Shown in pieces: positions 1-11,372 of a DNA stretch of 64,000 bases. Source of the stretch: Rhyacophila brunnea (Eukaryota > Arthropoda > Insecta > Trichoptera > Rhyacophilidae); contig JAGYXB010000459.1 in the NCBI GenBank assembly GCA_022495005.1, forward strand, positions 1-64,000. The letters are read 5' to 3'. The position numbers were made by a program, and so were the translations under genes. Positions within the stretch are counted from its first letter, which is position 1. Each line of letters opens with the position of its first letter. The notes beneath the pieces are model-generated. The model was not told where the DNA came from. It searched no databases and saw nothing but the letters and a program-made list of their open reading frames with translations.

Positions 1-841
1 ATATCTGGTGAAGATATGATACAATTCAATCTCAACGCTAGTGCTGTAATATTACTTTGGCTTCCCAACAACTGCTTCAACCTCACCGATTTGTTATTTC
101 AGGCCAATACAGTCATGTTATGATTCAAAGAAGACGAAGAACGATATGCATCACTCAGTCAGCTGTTGTAAAATACTGATTACAAATCGATGGGCCGCAT
201 TAATCTTCACAGTGGTGTGTTTGCCTTCACAGGGCATCAAGCATGTAAACTGTGAGGATCTTTGACCACTGTGGACATGGACTTTTTGGACATGGACATG
301 AAATTGTTTGCTCATTGTACATGCAAACTAATAGGCAAGAAAATATTCACTGTGATTAGAATACTTCATAGTCATAGAAAATCAGACTTGCAAACCCTAT
401 GATTTGGTATGAAAGTTACTTAGCTATCATTATCATCATCGATACAAGGTCATCCAAGAAACTCTTCACCATTAGCTTCCACAATACACCGAGTTAACAC
501 AAAGCTACTTCTAAAGCAAAGAACGGTTGTCCCCAAACCTATTACCCGAAGTGCGCTAATTAATGTGTATTATTTTAGGGTTTTGACCGTTAATGTACTA
601 TATTTTTAATCTAAATAAATATAATTTTCCAATCACCATTATATTATTATGATTATTGTATTATTTTTCTAATAAAATTGTATCATTTATGGATATCACA
701 TTGTTTTTCTTTCATTTCATTGTTTGTACTGTATCCAATATTGTACTATATTGTGACCTGAGATACACTCACATGCACGTAGTGGATTTTAGTTAATATA
801 TAGTAAAATATTTGAAATTTTTTTTTGTGATCTTAATAATA
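1..841. other. Non-coding flank, no gene seen
   Basis: AT-rich sequence with no reading frame that looks protein-coding on either strand and no recognisable RNA gene. I see only short A/T homopolymers here. Confidence 0.5.
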
Positions 842-1822
842 TTAACCTTTTCCACTCGAAATTTTTTTATAGGTACATACCACCCACTCGAGACTTTTTC
901 CCGCACAAAGCATAATTTCAATATAAAACATTTAATTGGTGAAAAAAATGTAAAAAATTTTTTTTTTTTTTTATTCTGTAAAATAAATTTATAATGAATA
1001 TACTGTACTTATTTTTAGTTTATTTATAATTCTTCATTGTGTGGTATTTCACAAAGCAATCTCCAATATGTAATCCTGGTTTATCACAGAATCGTAATGC
1101 TGTAAAGCGAATCGAACTGGCTATAAAGTGTAAATCGTCCATTATGACTGTAAATATGATACAAATGAATTGCCTTCAAATACACTTGTAATATAAGCGG
1201 CTGTCTCGTAAATTTCCTAAATTAGTTTCGGGCTCATAACAACTCATTTCCAGTGCGGTACACATTATCAAAAGATTTCTCAAAAAATAATAAATCGATA
1301 CGTAATAATTTTCATTTGACTCATTAGAGTATTTCACATTATATAGGTTTCGAATCGGCATAATATACTAGTAAGTATTGTCATCAAAAACAGTATTCAA
1401 ATATAAAACTGTAAACTATACGAGACGCCCCTGCGCAAGCGAGAACCAATAAAAATATAAACACACTTCAAAATCATGCGTGACAAACACTTCACTCTAG
1501 TCTGGGAACGTTTAATAAATAAAATTTATGTGACAAAAAACATTGCTTGCAAGCGACGACCTACGAATAAAAAAAGAGAAGATTTCGATAAAAATACTAT
1601 GTTGAAATTAGGCACGCAGTATTCTTTTGCCGACTTCTTTCTCAGATAAATGTAATAACCTTTTATTATACATTCTAACTTGATTGAAATCGCATTATAA
1701 AAATTTCTGAAAATATTACAAAAAATGAGTTTATAGGCGATGCCGCCGCTACGGCGGCACTCGAGTAATACGGGAAACTTCTAATGCCGCCGATATGGCG
1801 GCACTCGAGTGTTAAGGGTTAA
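842..1822. mobile_element. piggyBac-like non-autonomous element
   Basis: The segment is bounded by TTAA at 842-845 and 1819-1822, the target duplication typical of piggyBac. The left end reads CCTTTTCCACTCGA. The right end, on the other strand, reads CCCTTAACACTCGAG. Both ends therefore start with a CCYTT block followed by CACTCGA, and both carry a second ACTCGAG farther in. No transposase frame is present. Superfamily assignment is inferred from TTAA plus the end shape; the end match is imperfect. Confidence 0.45.
1741..1809. repeat. Duplicated GC-rich palindrome
   Basis: Two 25-bp near-identical blocks at 1741-1765 and 1785-1809. Each is a hairpin with arms TGCCGCC and GGCGGCA followed by CTCGAG. 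They form the right subterminal part of the piggyBac-like element and stand out strongly in GC content from the surroundings. Confidence 0.75.
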
Positions 1823-2072
1823 TTGAACAAAAAGATGCACAAATATTTTTTCTCATGACTGGTTCTATTTCGGGTCTCAAGAGGATAAGCAAAAACACAG
1901 CTAATGGGAAAAAGGCAATTTTGAGAAAAGAGAGGTAATCATTTTTTCATTGCTGCTTCATCAAAAGTTAATCAATTTTAATAAATGTTTTGGTTTAAAA
2001 TAGATTATTTAAAAATTGATATTTTGATTACATAAAAATGGCAAAATTACAAAAATATTGATTATAAAACTT

Positions 2073-2321
2073 GAGTACCTTGGTATCAAAGTGGGACATA
2101 CGCCACCTCCCACTAAATTCATGTTTTAATTGATTATGGTAGTACAAGTGATGCTCTTTTCAAAAAATCCACTAAAAGTATCAAAAACGGTAGTTTTCAT
2201 AGAGATTTTTGAGTTTAAAGTTGGTATGTTATATGAAAAACGGTCACTTTTCACACATGTTTGTCAGTCTCCTGTAAAATTTTGTAAATGGCTTATGTCC
2301 CACTTTGATACCAAGGTACTC
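2073..2321. mobile_element. Short TIR element (Tc1/mariner-like MITE)
   Basis: The left end, GAGTACCTTGGTATCAAAG continuing to GGGACATA, is mirrored at 2294-2321 as its reverse complement over about 27 bases. A TA dinucleotide lies at the equivalent point in both ends (2076-2077 and 2317-2318), so a TA-targeting element is plausible. There is no coding capacity; it is nested in the 1885-3708 element. Confidence 0.6.
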
Positions 2322-2734
2322 ACTTCATTATTGTGTTTTTATTTATGATTTTGAATGGAATGTTAATTTCATGAGGAAAAAAACAGTAAATATGTTTTTT
2401 TGCTTATAATTCAAATTGTAATGGATATTTTTGAAAAAATGAAATAATTATCTTTTAATGTAATGATGTTTTAATTATTAAATAATATTGGAATGACAAT
2501 ATATATTTTTAAATACACAAAAATTCGTCAGTTTTGGTGGGAAAACTCCCAAAACATCATCCTATTTGTAGGCATTACTCTTCCTTATTTTTGAATTATG
2601 CATTTCTTCTTTTCCTCTGTCACTCCACATGGTGCAATGTACACTTGAGGTTTTGGTATATTAAGTTCTGTATATTAAATGTATTGCCTCTGACGGCTTT
2701 GACAATCACCATGTTCTTCATGTAGGGTCTACAC

Positions 2735-3162
2735 CAGTGGTTTTCATGTGCGGCCCTGGTGGCCGCATGCGGCTACCAGCGCTTTACAGAATAATATTTC
2801 AAAAATGTATTTATAAAAATATGAAATTGGTTGAATAGACATGACTTGTCTTAAATTCCTTTCCATGCTCAAAAATGATGCATAATGTGTTTTTCTGATG
2901 AGATCATATGTGAAATAGTCCGTTTCTGAGAATAAAGTCAATTCAAAGAGTTTGAATTAACACAATCACTGCTGACCTGTTAAATAACATTTAATTACCA
3001 CATATAAATATCATGTTATTTATATCTAATGGCCAGTCAATTTTTCCTACTACTGTATACTGTGAAAGATTATTCAGTGTAATGTACTTCATAAAAAACA
3101 AATATCGAAGCCAGTTGACAGATATAAACTTAGAAGCAGCCATGCGAAAAAAGGAATATTGA
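2735..3162 (+). mobile_element. Internally deleted hAT transposon relic
   Basis: It starts with CAGTGGTTTTCATGTGCGGC, a typical hAT end of the type followed by a GC-rich GGCCGCATGCGGC palindrome. Downstream on the same strand lies the C-terminal dimerisation segment of a hAT transposase (3046-3162). Most of the transposase and the right end are missing. Confidence 0.6.
3046..3162 (+). pseudogene. hAT transposase C-terminal dimerisation fragment
   Basis: An open stretch ending at TGA (3160-3162) contains VYCERLFSVM, then IKNKYRSQLTD and LEAAMRKK. This matches the hAT C-terminal dimerisation pattern (CE-x2-FS-x-M, then K-x3-RS-x-LTD, then a short L-x3-R block). Only about 39 codons remain, so it is not functional. 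The nearest relatives by motif are the GTF2I-repeat/BED-type hAT proteins; that finer placement is an inference. Confidence 0.65.
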
Positions 3163-3708
3163 GGAATTTCCGTTTGCATTATTTTTAAATATCAAATGTT
3201 CCGAGACATAAGTACAAATATCATTAATTTAATAAGACCAGATAGTTAGAAATGTGTTTTATGATGGATTAAGATTAAAATTAATTAACTCATTTAGTAC
3301 GTTACAACGGGACTGGTACGTTTTCAGTAGTTGGCCATTAGGTATAATTAACATGATATTTAAATGTAGTAATTAAAAAGTATTTAATTGGTCATTAACA
3401 TTTTATTATTTTTTATGTAAAAATTCTAGAATCATAAACAAAAAAACAATGAGCCAGCGTTTTTAAGCAAAAAACGCAGCAAATCGATAGATAAATAAAT
3501 AGTCATTATTTACTGTTTTGTTGCTTCGAAAAGCCTAACATTTTTGCAAAAGTAATGATGTAAATGAATAACACATTATGATGATTTGTATATTAAAATA
3601 AATGATTTGCTGTTTATTTTGTTATGTAATTATGTTCATAATTTTATCTAGTATGTCACCTTATACTTTAATTTTTCATTTTTTCCCATTAGCTGTGTTT
3701 TTGCTTAT

Positions 3709-4944
3709 GGGGGCAGTATAGCATACAAGCGGTTCCATTTTTTTTTTTGTTTAAATGATTAGATATTATTATACTGTTCTTATTTTGATTGGATAGTAAT
3801 ATAATGAAATAAATTTAGCGGTTCTCAACATGTTATCAAGAAATCTTTTTCTCAGTTTATCTCACAATTTTTTTTATTCATTGTTAAAAAATATTGATTT
3901 TTATAAAAATATAAGAGTGTATAACAAATCTTTTTTACGTATTTTTCCGCTAGGTGCCTCTCTTGGTAGGTAAAGACTTTCTTTTAGGATGGCAATCCCA
4001 AAATTGGTAATAATCTACTGGTAAAAACCATTCCTCCTCAAGTGCTATTTGATAGTTGTTTCTAAATCAGCCAAATTTTAATTCAATTAGTGAAAAGCTA
4101 CATTAACTATGCAAATATATATCAGTACCTGGGAAGCAGAAGGATGAAACTCAATTTTCATATAAAAATGAATATTGATAGAATAGTTAAGGTAAAACTA
4201 TTTTCTATAATTATTATTGATAAAAATTTTAATGTTTTAATTCCTATAATAAAGAAAATAGTCTCAATACAAAGGATGCAACTGTTTGCAAAAGATCGAA
4301 GCAGAAGGACGCAACTCTATAAAACTTATAATAAATTCAATCTTTTACTATTTACCATATTGCAGTCCACGAATAAGTTTTCAGATCGACCACAGCAAGA
4401 CACAATCTACTAAATAGATGCTGTAAATTATGGATATCAGTCACATCTAGGAATCATGTCATGTGTCGGTTGAAAAGGATAAGCTACACACTCAACTATG
4501 TCTGATTTTTAGTTGGGTTGATCAGATACTATGATCTAATTACCATGAGGTAAAAGGCTTCTCATTTGGACTTAACTTAAGTTGTAATAAGATCACCCAA
4601 ATTAGTATTCGAGCACATCATAAACAATCAGTCATAGGAGCTTCTTCCCAGGATGCTATAAGCATAATTTTGCATCGATACCATGCATACTACCATTACC
4701 CAGCTTAAAAAATAGTGTTGACATTGACGTTAAAAAATTAGGAATATGCAAATCAACAAGCGAGAATATCTATAAAGGAAGCCATTGAAATACAGATCAC
4801 CAGCATCTTTTTTGAGTCACCTAGTCTGAACAATTTTCGACACATTTCTTTTGGGCAGTATTCGCAATTGTAGACCCAAGATTACATTTAACTAGATTAA
4901 CTGTTAACCTCTATGTCATGTGAGATGACAGTGAGAGGCTTGTG
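3709..4944. other. Non-coding stretch, nothing assigned
   Basis: AT-rich sequence. A plus-strand open frame at 4090-4413 (107 codons) has low-complexity Lys/Ile/Asn composition expected of AT-rich chance frames. The phrase GAAGCAGAAGGA-GCAACT recurs loosely at about 4134 and 4303. No other feature was seen. Confidence 0.4.
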
Positions 4945-5298
4945 TATGGCCCCCAGGCCAGGATCTTTGGTGGTCTCCTTACCTATTGCTCAGGTTAAAG
5001 GCAGTGTGACACTCGACAAATAGTGTTCGAGGTAAAATTATGAGAATTCAGTGTATTTTCAGCGATTATTTCAATACATTAATATTAGAATTTGAATTAT
5101 GGAGTTGTCGACATAAGACATATCAACACAAAACAATAAAAAATTGCATCGCACAACCTCATATTTAAAAATATTAGTAATCTTGAAAAGAATAGTGCGC
5201 CTATTACAACATGTGCGTTGAACTCGTTTATCTGGTCGACCCACCACGCCGGGCCCCCAAGCTAGAGCCCTGTCAGCCCCCCCTTGAGGGAGGCCATG
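4945..5298 (+). mobile_element. hAT MITE, CATGGCCCCCACA family (A), copy 1
   Basis: Terminal sequences TATGGCCCCCAGGCC and the complement of GAGGGAGGCCATG bound the copy. The flanks ggcttgtg (4937-4944) and ggcttgtt (5299-5306) form a 7/8 target duplication. Internally it shares the 'taaaggcagtgtgac' and 'gtcgacccrccacgccggg' blocks with the other A copies. No coding capacity. Confidence 0.75.
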
Positions 5299-5858
5299 GG
5301 CTTGTTCATAGACCGCGAGCAACATATATGTGACAAATAAGTTTTTATGCTATGTATTTTCGTTACTCGTTAAGCAATAAAGACGAAATTTGTTCTCCAA
5401 ACTTGCTTCATTACTTTTTTACCGATTTTTGTCAATATTATCAAAATAATATAGCATAAGACTCAACCCATATCGATTTTGTCCCAAATCATAATTTTCA
5501 TTGCTTTCAACTCAAATTTCCAGCTAGTTGCAATATGCACATGTGCATGATGAAATAAATAAGTGACTTTATCTCTGTTTGGAATAGTGAGGTAATAATA
5601 TTATAATGTCCAGTTATCGATACCGTTCTGTTATCTTTCGGCTTTTATAAAAACTTTGAATGCGCTGCGCATTTTCGTAAATAAGTGTAATTATTTCGGT
5701 ACATAGATATTTTATGCATTGTACCCATATAAATCCTTTTAAAAAAATATGGTAAAATGTGATTAAGTAGTATTAATCAATCAATCATGTTCAATAATAA
5801 ATTAAGAATAAGATGATTTCAAAATTATTGACAGATATATAATTTATATAATCTTATC
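5299..5858. other. Non-coding stretch, nothing assigned
   Basis: AT-rich, with no open frame of coding character and no repeat pairing that I can see. Confidence 0.4.
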
Positions 5859-6043
5859 GCCCACGATGGCAGAGTGACATACGCGTTAGCTTATGTCGTT
5901 GGTCCTAGGTTCGAATCATGGGTCTGGCAAATGCACATATTGTTTTTAAATCTGTGATTGGAATCAGAGTATAAACCTAATAAGTCGAGTAAGTGGCTAG
6001 CATCCATTTCTCGTAAAAATAAAAATCTGTTAATACAAACCTC
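5859..6043 (+). repeat. tRNA-derived SINE, copy 1
   Basis: The head carries an A-box-like TGGCAGAGTGA and a B box GGTTCGAATCA, followed by 'gggtctggcaaatgcacatattg' and a body shared with copies at 6795, 39530 and (minus) 57490: 'agtcagagtatnnacc' and 'catttctcgtaaaaa'. The order of pol III boxes and the shared tail identify a tRNA-derived SINE family. Confidence 0.75.
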
Positions 6044-6159
6044 CACCGAAGATAATATATTATAATCTATTTTTTTAAGAACTGATATCGTTCCTGTGAA
6101 TCATTGTGTAGGTAGAGAAATATTTAGTGTTTGTTTTTTGTACAAACGTTGCTATCAAA

Positions 6160-6700
6160 ATGTCCGAACACGCTATGGAATCCGATAAGTGAGTCCAATA
6201 AACCATAGAATTCTTGGAAATGAAATGTAAACTGATTAAAAGAGAAACAGCGCTGACAGAACAGGACGATATTGACACTTTCCGATGTTGACCATGACGT
6301 GGGTGAGGCTTCCACTTCTACGCATGAGACGCCAGTGGCTACATCTAAACTATGTACTGTGGGACCATTTGTGCCAATTGTGCACGATTTTGAAACTCTG
6401 TGTTATTATGTTAAACCACGAATGGACATACAGTGGTACAATCACGGCCAAAATCTAGGAAGAGCATCCTTTGGTCATCCAAGGAGATTTCGTAGCTGCC
6501 TGAGGTGGAAAGAATGGCGAGGTGGGGCAAGAGATAAGCCTACACAGCATTCTCAGTGGTGCCTGATGAAAAGCTGCCACCTAGGGACACGCAGGACTTT
6601 GCAGTTTAAAGGGCAATTAATCGAATACAAACTGAAGAATTAGGACCAAGAACAATATGAAAATCTATATCTGTCGCGTGAACATGACGGAAGAAGAACC
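6160..6700 (+). pseudogene. Degenerate coding remnant, unrecognised
   Basis: This region has more balanced composition than its flanks and pieces of open frame in different phases. One begins MSEHAMESDK and stops at once. A charged KLIKRETALTEQDD segment follows, and then an open frame (6272-6643, 123 codons) rich in Thr/Ser/His that ends in another phase. The frame switches suggest decayed coding DNA, perhaps of transposon origin. I do not recognise the family and assign no function. Confidence 0.3.
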
Positions 6701-6794
6701 CTCGAGTAAATTTGAATGAGAATTAAATGGAAATGAGGTTTATCACACTTTTAAAATGAATAGAAATGTAATGAACAAAATTGTTTTATGCTGT

Positions 6795-6938
6795 CAAGAG
6801 CGGTTAACGCCTCAGCGTACAATGTCGTGGGTCTGGCAAATACACATACTGTTTTTCAGCGTGTGTTTGGAGTCAGAGTATGGACCTAAAAGGTGAGCAT
6901 GTGGCCAACACCCATTTCTCGTAAAAACAAAAATGTTC
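6795..6938 (+). repeat. tRNA-derived SINE, copy 2 (B box deleted)
   Basis: Aligns with the other SINE copies from 'aatgtcgtgggtctggcaaatacacat' through 'catttctcgtaaaaacaaaaat'. Relative to the 39530 copy it lacks about 20 bases that include the B box. The gap lies between two GGGTC repeats, so a repeat-mediated deletion is likely. It would not be transcribable by pol III. Confidence 0.7.
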
Positions 6939-7153
6939 TTCCTAGGATCACACGGTCAAAAAAAATCATGACCAGAAATCGCTGTCTTATATTAGAAGAA
7001 TGTTGGAGGAATGACCTATTGAATTAAATTTTTTTTGTCAATGATGGTTGGAAATCATCATCAGCTGATTTTGCAGATGCTTCATTACACTGTCAGTGAA
7101 CCCCCTACGGAAATAGTTTAAAACACTTCTTGACCAATGCAAAAATTTGTCCA

Positions 7154-7365
7154 GACTCGATGTTGCCTAATGAAAATCTCTGCATCATAGACAAAAGCAT
7201 TGTGTTTAAATGACAACTGATATTTAAACAGTTTATACCTTCAAAAAAGGCATAGGTTCGACTCGATGTTGCCTAATGAAAATCTCTGCATCATAGACAA
7301 AAGCATTGTGTTTAAATGACAACTGATATTTAAACAGTTTATACCTTCAAAAAAGGCATAGGTTC
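7154..7365. repeat. Perfect 106-bp tandem duplication
   Basis: Positions 7154-7259 and 7260-7365 are identical over the full 106 bases by direct reading (both begin GACTCGATGTTGCC and end GGCATAGGTTC). There is no coding frame across it. Either a very recent duplication or an assembly artefact. Confidence 0.9.
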
Positions 7366-8948
7366 GGTATTAATTAGTAATTTCTGACATTCTGTTAGAA
7401 GTTACACATTTATCTAAAATATAAATTGTTTTATGGCTCTCTTGAATAATCGGGAATATGGCAGTTGCATCTGTTTGCCTCCGAGGTACTGATAATTTTC
7501 ATTATAGAATACTAATACAGTATAGAGAGTAGAAAGTAGAATATAGAATTCCATTTACCTTTTGTGATTTTCCACTTGTGACTAATTCTCTTACAAATAG
7601 CAATTTATTAGGTGACGTATGGTGTCATGTTACATTTTACGTAACATGGCTACATTTCAAACGCAGATTTAAAAATAAATAATGTTAATTTAATTAACAA
7701 TAAATTTGGCACAACCTTGTTAAAAGTATGTGTCAACCTTGTTTCTAAAACAATGACGGTTAAAAATAGGCCAATGAGGTTTCTTCCCGCCTTTTTGAAA
7801 GCGTCACATCAACAAATAACTTATTTCCGCCCAGAAGATTTCACTCCCGGATTAGTTTCAGTGCAGATCGGACGTCTTCGATTAACAATTAGATACAGTT
7901 TCAACGCCATTTGTAGTTACTTCCTTTCGGACAGGAAGAAGGATTCGCAGTTCATAATTCCAGCCAAGATGAAGTTCCAGCCATCACAATTTAAAACATA
8001 AAGCTAAGTAATTATTACCATCTTCCAAGAAATTCTCTATGTCCATACCAAGGAACGCTTCTCAAATTGTATTTTTTTTTTTTGTATCATTTTAAATTTC
8101 AATGTAAATTGTTTGTGTGTAATTAAATGACACTTTTAACGATTAGCTGTGTTCTTATTTTTATACTGTTATATTTAATTTGTAAATACACACATTTCAA
8201 GGCGCCCAAAAATTATAATTTATTATTTCAACGAGTTTACAAATGACATTTTATTTGAGGTAGATAAATGATTTATAAAGCATTCTTTGCACAGGGTTAA
8301 GTTGGCAGAAAGCCGAATCTTATAAGCTGTGAGATTAATAGTACTAAATATTTCATGTTTTATTGATTGAATTAGTTGGCACTCCATGTTTAATAATTGT
8401 GCATTACAATTATTAAACTTCTTTTACTATTATCTTTCATACTGGGTATATACATTTTACACTTTCCAATTTTTCTAATATGACAATGGTCTGACAAGCA
8501 ATTTTTGAATCCCTTTGACAGTAACCAAATAATCGTTATGCAGACTGAAATGGTAAGAAGCAATATTACAGGCAAACGCAAAATTTCAAAGATTGACCCG
8601 CTCAGCTAATCGCATATGGCCAAATATGTACTAGCAAATCAAGTATATTGTGCGCGCAATCAAATAGTTAAACAGAAAACTGCTATATTCTCTCTTCATC
8701 TCCTCTCTTTATTCACACATCGACATTGTTTACAATATGGCATGTGTTTATGTGAACTTTCCTGGCACTACGAACTATCGAAGAATTATATTCAAATGGA
8801 ATAGTTCCTAAACTTAAATAATATTCACAAACATCCATCATACTGCCTTCATATAACTCGCGTTAGACAAAAATGTGATGTAAATAAAAAAAAACATATA
8901 TGCAAAATTGGAAGATATTCAAAAACATATTCTGTCAAATAGTAGCAA
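7366..8948. other. Mostly non-coding; one unassigned 94-codon ORF
   Basis: The only noteworthy frame is 7717-8001 on the plus strand (94 codons: MLKVCVNLVSKTM at the start, basic and Phe-rich, with a RKKDSQFIIPAKMKF stretch near the end). Its composition is less A/T-driven than neighbouring frames, but I recognise no domain and no splice signals that extend it. The rest is AT-rich and featureless. Confidence 0.25.
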
Positions 8949-10179
8949 TTAACCCCTTCGACGTGAGCCATGTTCGCGGGAATTTATTTTCAGTCAACTG
9001 ATCTGTTAAAACGGTCACTACAGCTTAAAACAGACTGATTTTAAAATTAAAAAAATAGATTACTAGATGAACTATATATATATCACTTATTCCAAATACA
9101 CCAAGAAATAAAACTATATTCGTGACATTCTCACTAAAAAAAATCAAAGAAAATGAAGACGCTAAAAATATGCAAGCTATGGCCGTGCTGTCAATATGGC
9201 GGGCCGTCCAATGTCACATACACGATTTTTAACACATACTAGCGAGCGCTCCGCCGCGTTTGTATTTGTAATACACAGGGCTGAGTACATGCTGCCAGAG
9301 CTGGTTACGGTCTATGAGAGATATATTACTAAATTAAAATCACACTTGAGCACCTTATTATCAAAAGATACCTAACGACCATTTTCGAGTTTTTTCAAAT
9401 TTTGATGCCAAACTGTTCTCTATGGCAATACCTATAGAATAAATATTCATTCGCTTGCGTAACTGCTTTAAATACAGAGATAATTCATGTTGAAAATCAT
9501 GTTCAGTATCAAATCGTGCTCAAATCCTTAATGGTTTAGTTTCAAAATAGACTCATATCCATACAACCAATGACATCAGAGATAAAAACCGCCATTTTGA
9601 TTTTTCGTCCAATTAAGACCGTAGAAGGAAAGGTCACTGCCTTCAGTCTAACCTTCAGGATTGTTGTGACAGTAATTTTCTCCGTGTTTTCATTGAATTC
9701 TTATTACATTTTTGAGATTTTTAAGACTATGAGTGGTTCAGTGTGTTCAACAATTCTACTAGCACATATTCGTAAAGCTAGAAAACGCTAGAGGAATCCG
9801 GAAAGATGAAAAAGTCGATTGCAAAAAAATGACAGGCAAGTTATCTTGAAGTTTTAACCAACATGGGTGTATTATTTTGTATCAATTTATTTGATTTTAT
9901 TTTACGTGATAAAATTTTTCTTTAAAAAATGCTTTCATTAAGTATATGAATATATTTGTATAGATAGATAATAAAATGTACCTTATATATGAATATAATA
10001 TTTGTATAGGAATAAGTACCTACCTACTTTTTTTACAAATGAGAAAATCAGGAAACATTCTACCTACTAATTGAAAGTATGTATTACTAAATTCTCTTTA
10101 CTAAAATTGAATTTACTAAAAATAGAATGATGTTTGACAGTTAAACATAAACTAACAATAATGACGTGATTCGATATTT

Positions 10180-10363
10180 TATGATTGACATTGATAAAAA
10201 CAAACATAATATCCATTACCACACTTTATTCATGAATACTTATTCTTATGAATCTTAATATGATGAATTGATGATACTATCATACTTCTTATGAAATTTT
10301 ATGATAGTCATTGATAAAAACAAACATATACATTACCTACCGCACCATATTCATGAATAGGTA
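10180..10363. repeat. Imperfect direct repeat, about 117-bp spacing
   Basis: The phrase 'cattgataaaaacaaacata' followed by 'cattac...attcatgaata' occurs at about 10188-10240 and again at about 10311-10360 with several substitutions. It is a decayed tandem duplication in AT-rich sequence. Confidence 0.5.
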
Positions 10364-10792
10364 CTGTGGGTATTTATACCTAGTATTAATTTTTATTATT
10401 GAGTGTCAGGCTAGCTATCATTAGCTGCTGCACCGTAAAGATATTTAGCCATATTAGTTTAAATACCATTGGTGAACACGTGTAAATAATAATATTTCGC
10501 AACCTAAAATAATCGAAATACATCGAAATTTTATACACATTATACCTACAATACATAATAATATAATATAGGTATAATAAAGTATAAATAATGGAATGTA
10601 AGGTGTAAAATTTAATGTGATAAGTGATAACCATATAAATTAGACATATAAACAAAAAAAATTTTTTTTTTAAAATTACGTTTACCCATTTGTTCTACAA
10701 AAAAATGGTTTTTGTCTCTCGTGTAAAATTTGCGCAATTCAAGATAATTGTTAAGACTGCGCAATTATAACTGTTTGTATTTTTTTTATTTT

Positions 10793-11070
10793 TCGGGATT
10801 TCGGCTTTAGGAATTTAGGCTTTCGGGATATCGGCCATTCGGGATTTCAGCATTCGGGATTTCGGCTTTCGGGATTTCGGCTTTCGGGATTTCGGCCTTT
10901 CGGGATTTCAGCATTCGGGGTTTCGGCTTTCGGGATTTCAGCCATTCGGGATTTCGGCAATTCGGGATTTTAGCATTCGGGATTTCAGCCTTTGGGATTT
11001 CAGCTTTCGGGATTTCGGAATTTCGGCCATTCGGGATTTCAGCATTCGGGATTTCGGCCTTCGGGATTTC
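10793..11070. repeat. GC-richer minisatellite, unit about 15 bp
   Basis: About eighteen head-to-tail variants of TTCGGGATTTCGGCY-type units, with substitutions (cattc, ctttc, ccttt) between units. Read on the minus strand, the array stays open for 90 codons (10807-11079) as a run of AEIPNAEIPK-like pentapeptides. That open frame follows from a unit divisible by three, so I do not call it a gene. Confidence 0.85.
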
Positions 11071-11081
11071 GTCCGGCACCC

Positions 11082-11372
11082 GGTATATTGTATTATCGTT
11101 TTATATTGCAAGTATGTAATGAAGACGTATAGTGTAAAGTTTTAATGTCGGAATTATTTTTTTAATTATCACTAATATTAATTATTGTATTTCAACAATT
11201 TTAGTTGGGTTAGGTACATATCTCTAAATTTTACATTTTTCATTTATTTGCTAGTTTTAATCATTATATTACATATACTATAATCACTATTACTATATTG
11301 TATTATCGTTTTATATTGCAAGTATGTAATGAAAACGTATAATTTAAGTTGTAATGTCGAAATTATTTTACG
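11082..11372. repeat. Direct repeat of about 80 bp flanking 127 bp
   Basis: 'atattgtattatcgttttat' plus 'attgcaagtatgtaatgaa' occurs at 11086 and again at 11295, continuing through 'taatgtcgraattatttt' in both. The two copies are about 210 bases apart in the same orientation and about 90% identical. Confidence 0.7.

Larger units (their letters stand above)
1885..3708. mobile_element. 1.8-kb element with 29-bp perfect inverted ends
   Basis: The first 29 bases (starting ATAAGCAAAAACACAGCTAA) recur as a perfect reverse complement ending at 3708. Between them lie a smaller inverted-end element (2073-2321) and a hAT relic (2735-3162), which look like later insertions. I find no clear target duplication and cannot name the superfamily. 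A diverged single copy of part of this end may lie near 8145-8165. Confidence 0.6.

Noticed and set aside
812..994. 60-codon Phe-rich frame
   Set aside because: Generated by poly-T runs inside the piggyBac-like element.
10807..11079. 90-codon repeat protein AEIPNAEIPK...
   Set aside because: Produced automatically by a 15-bp minisatellite; no start context, splice signal or flanking coding sequence.
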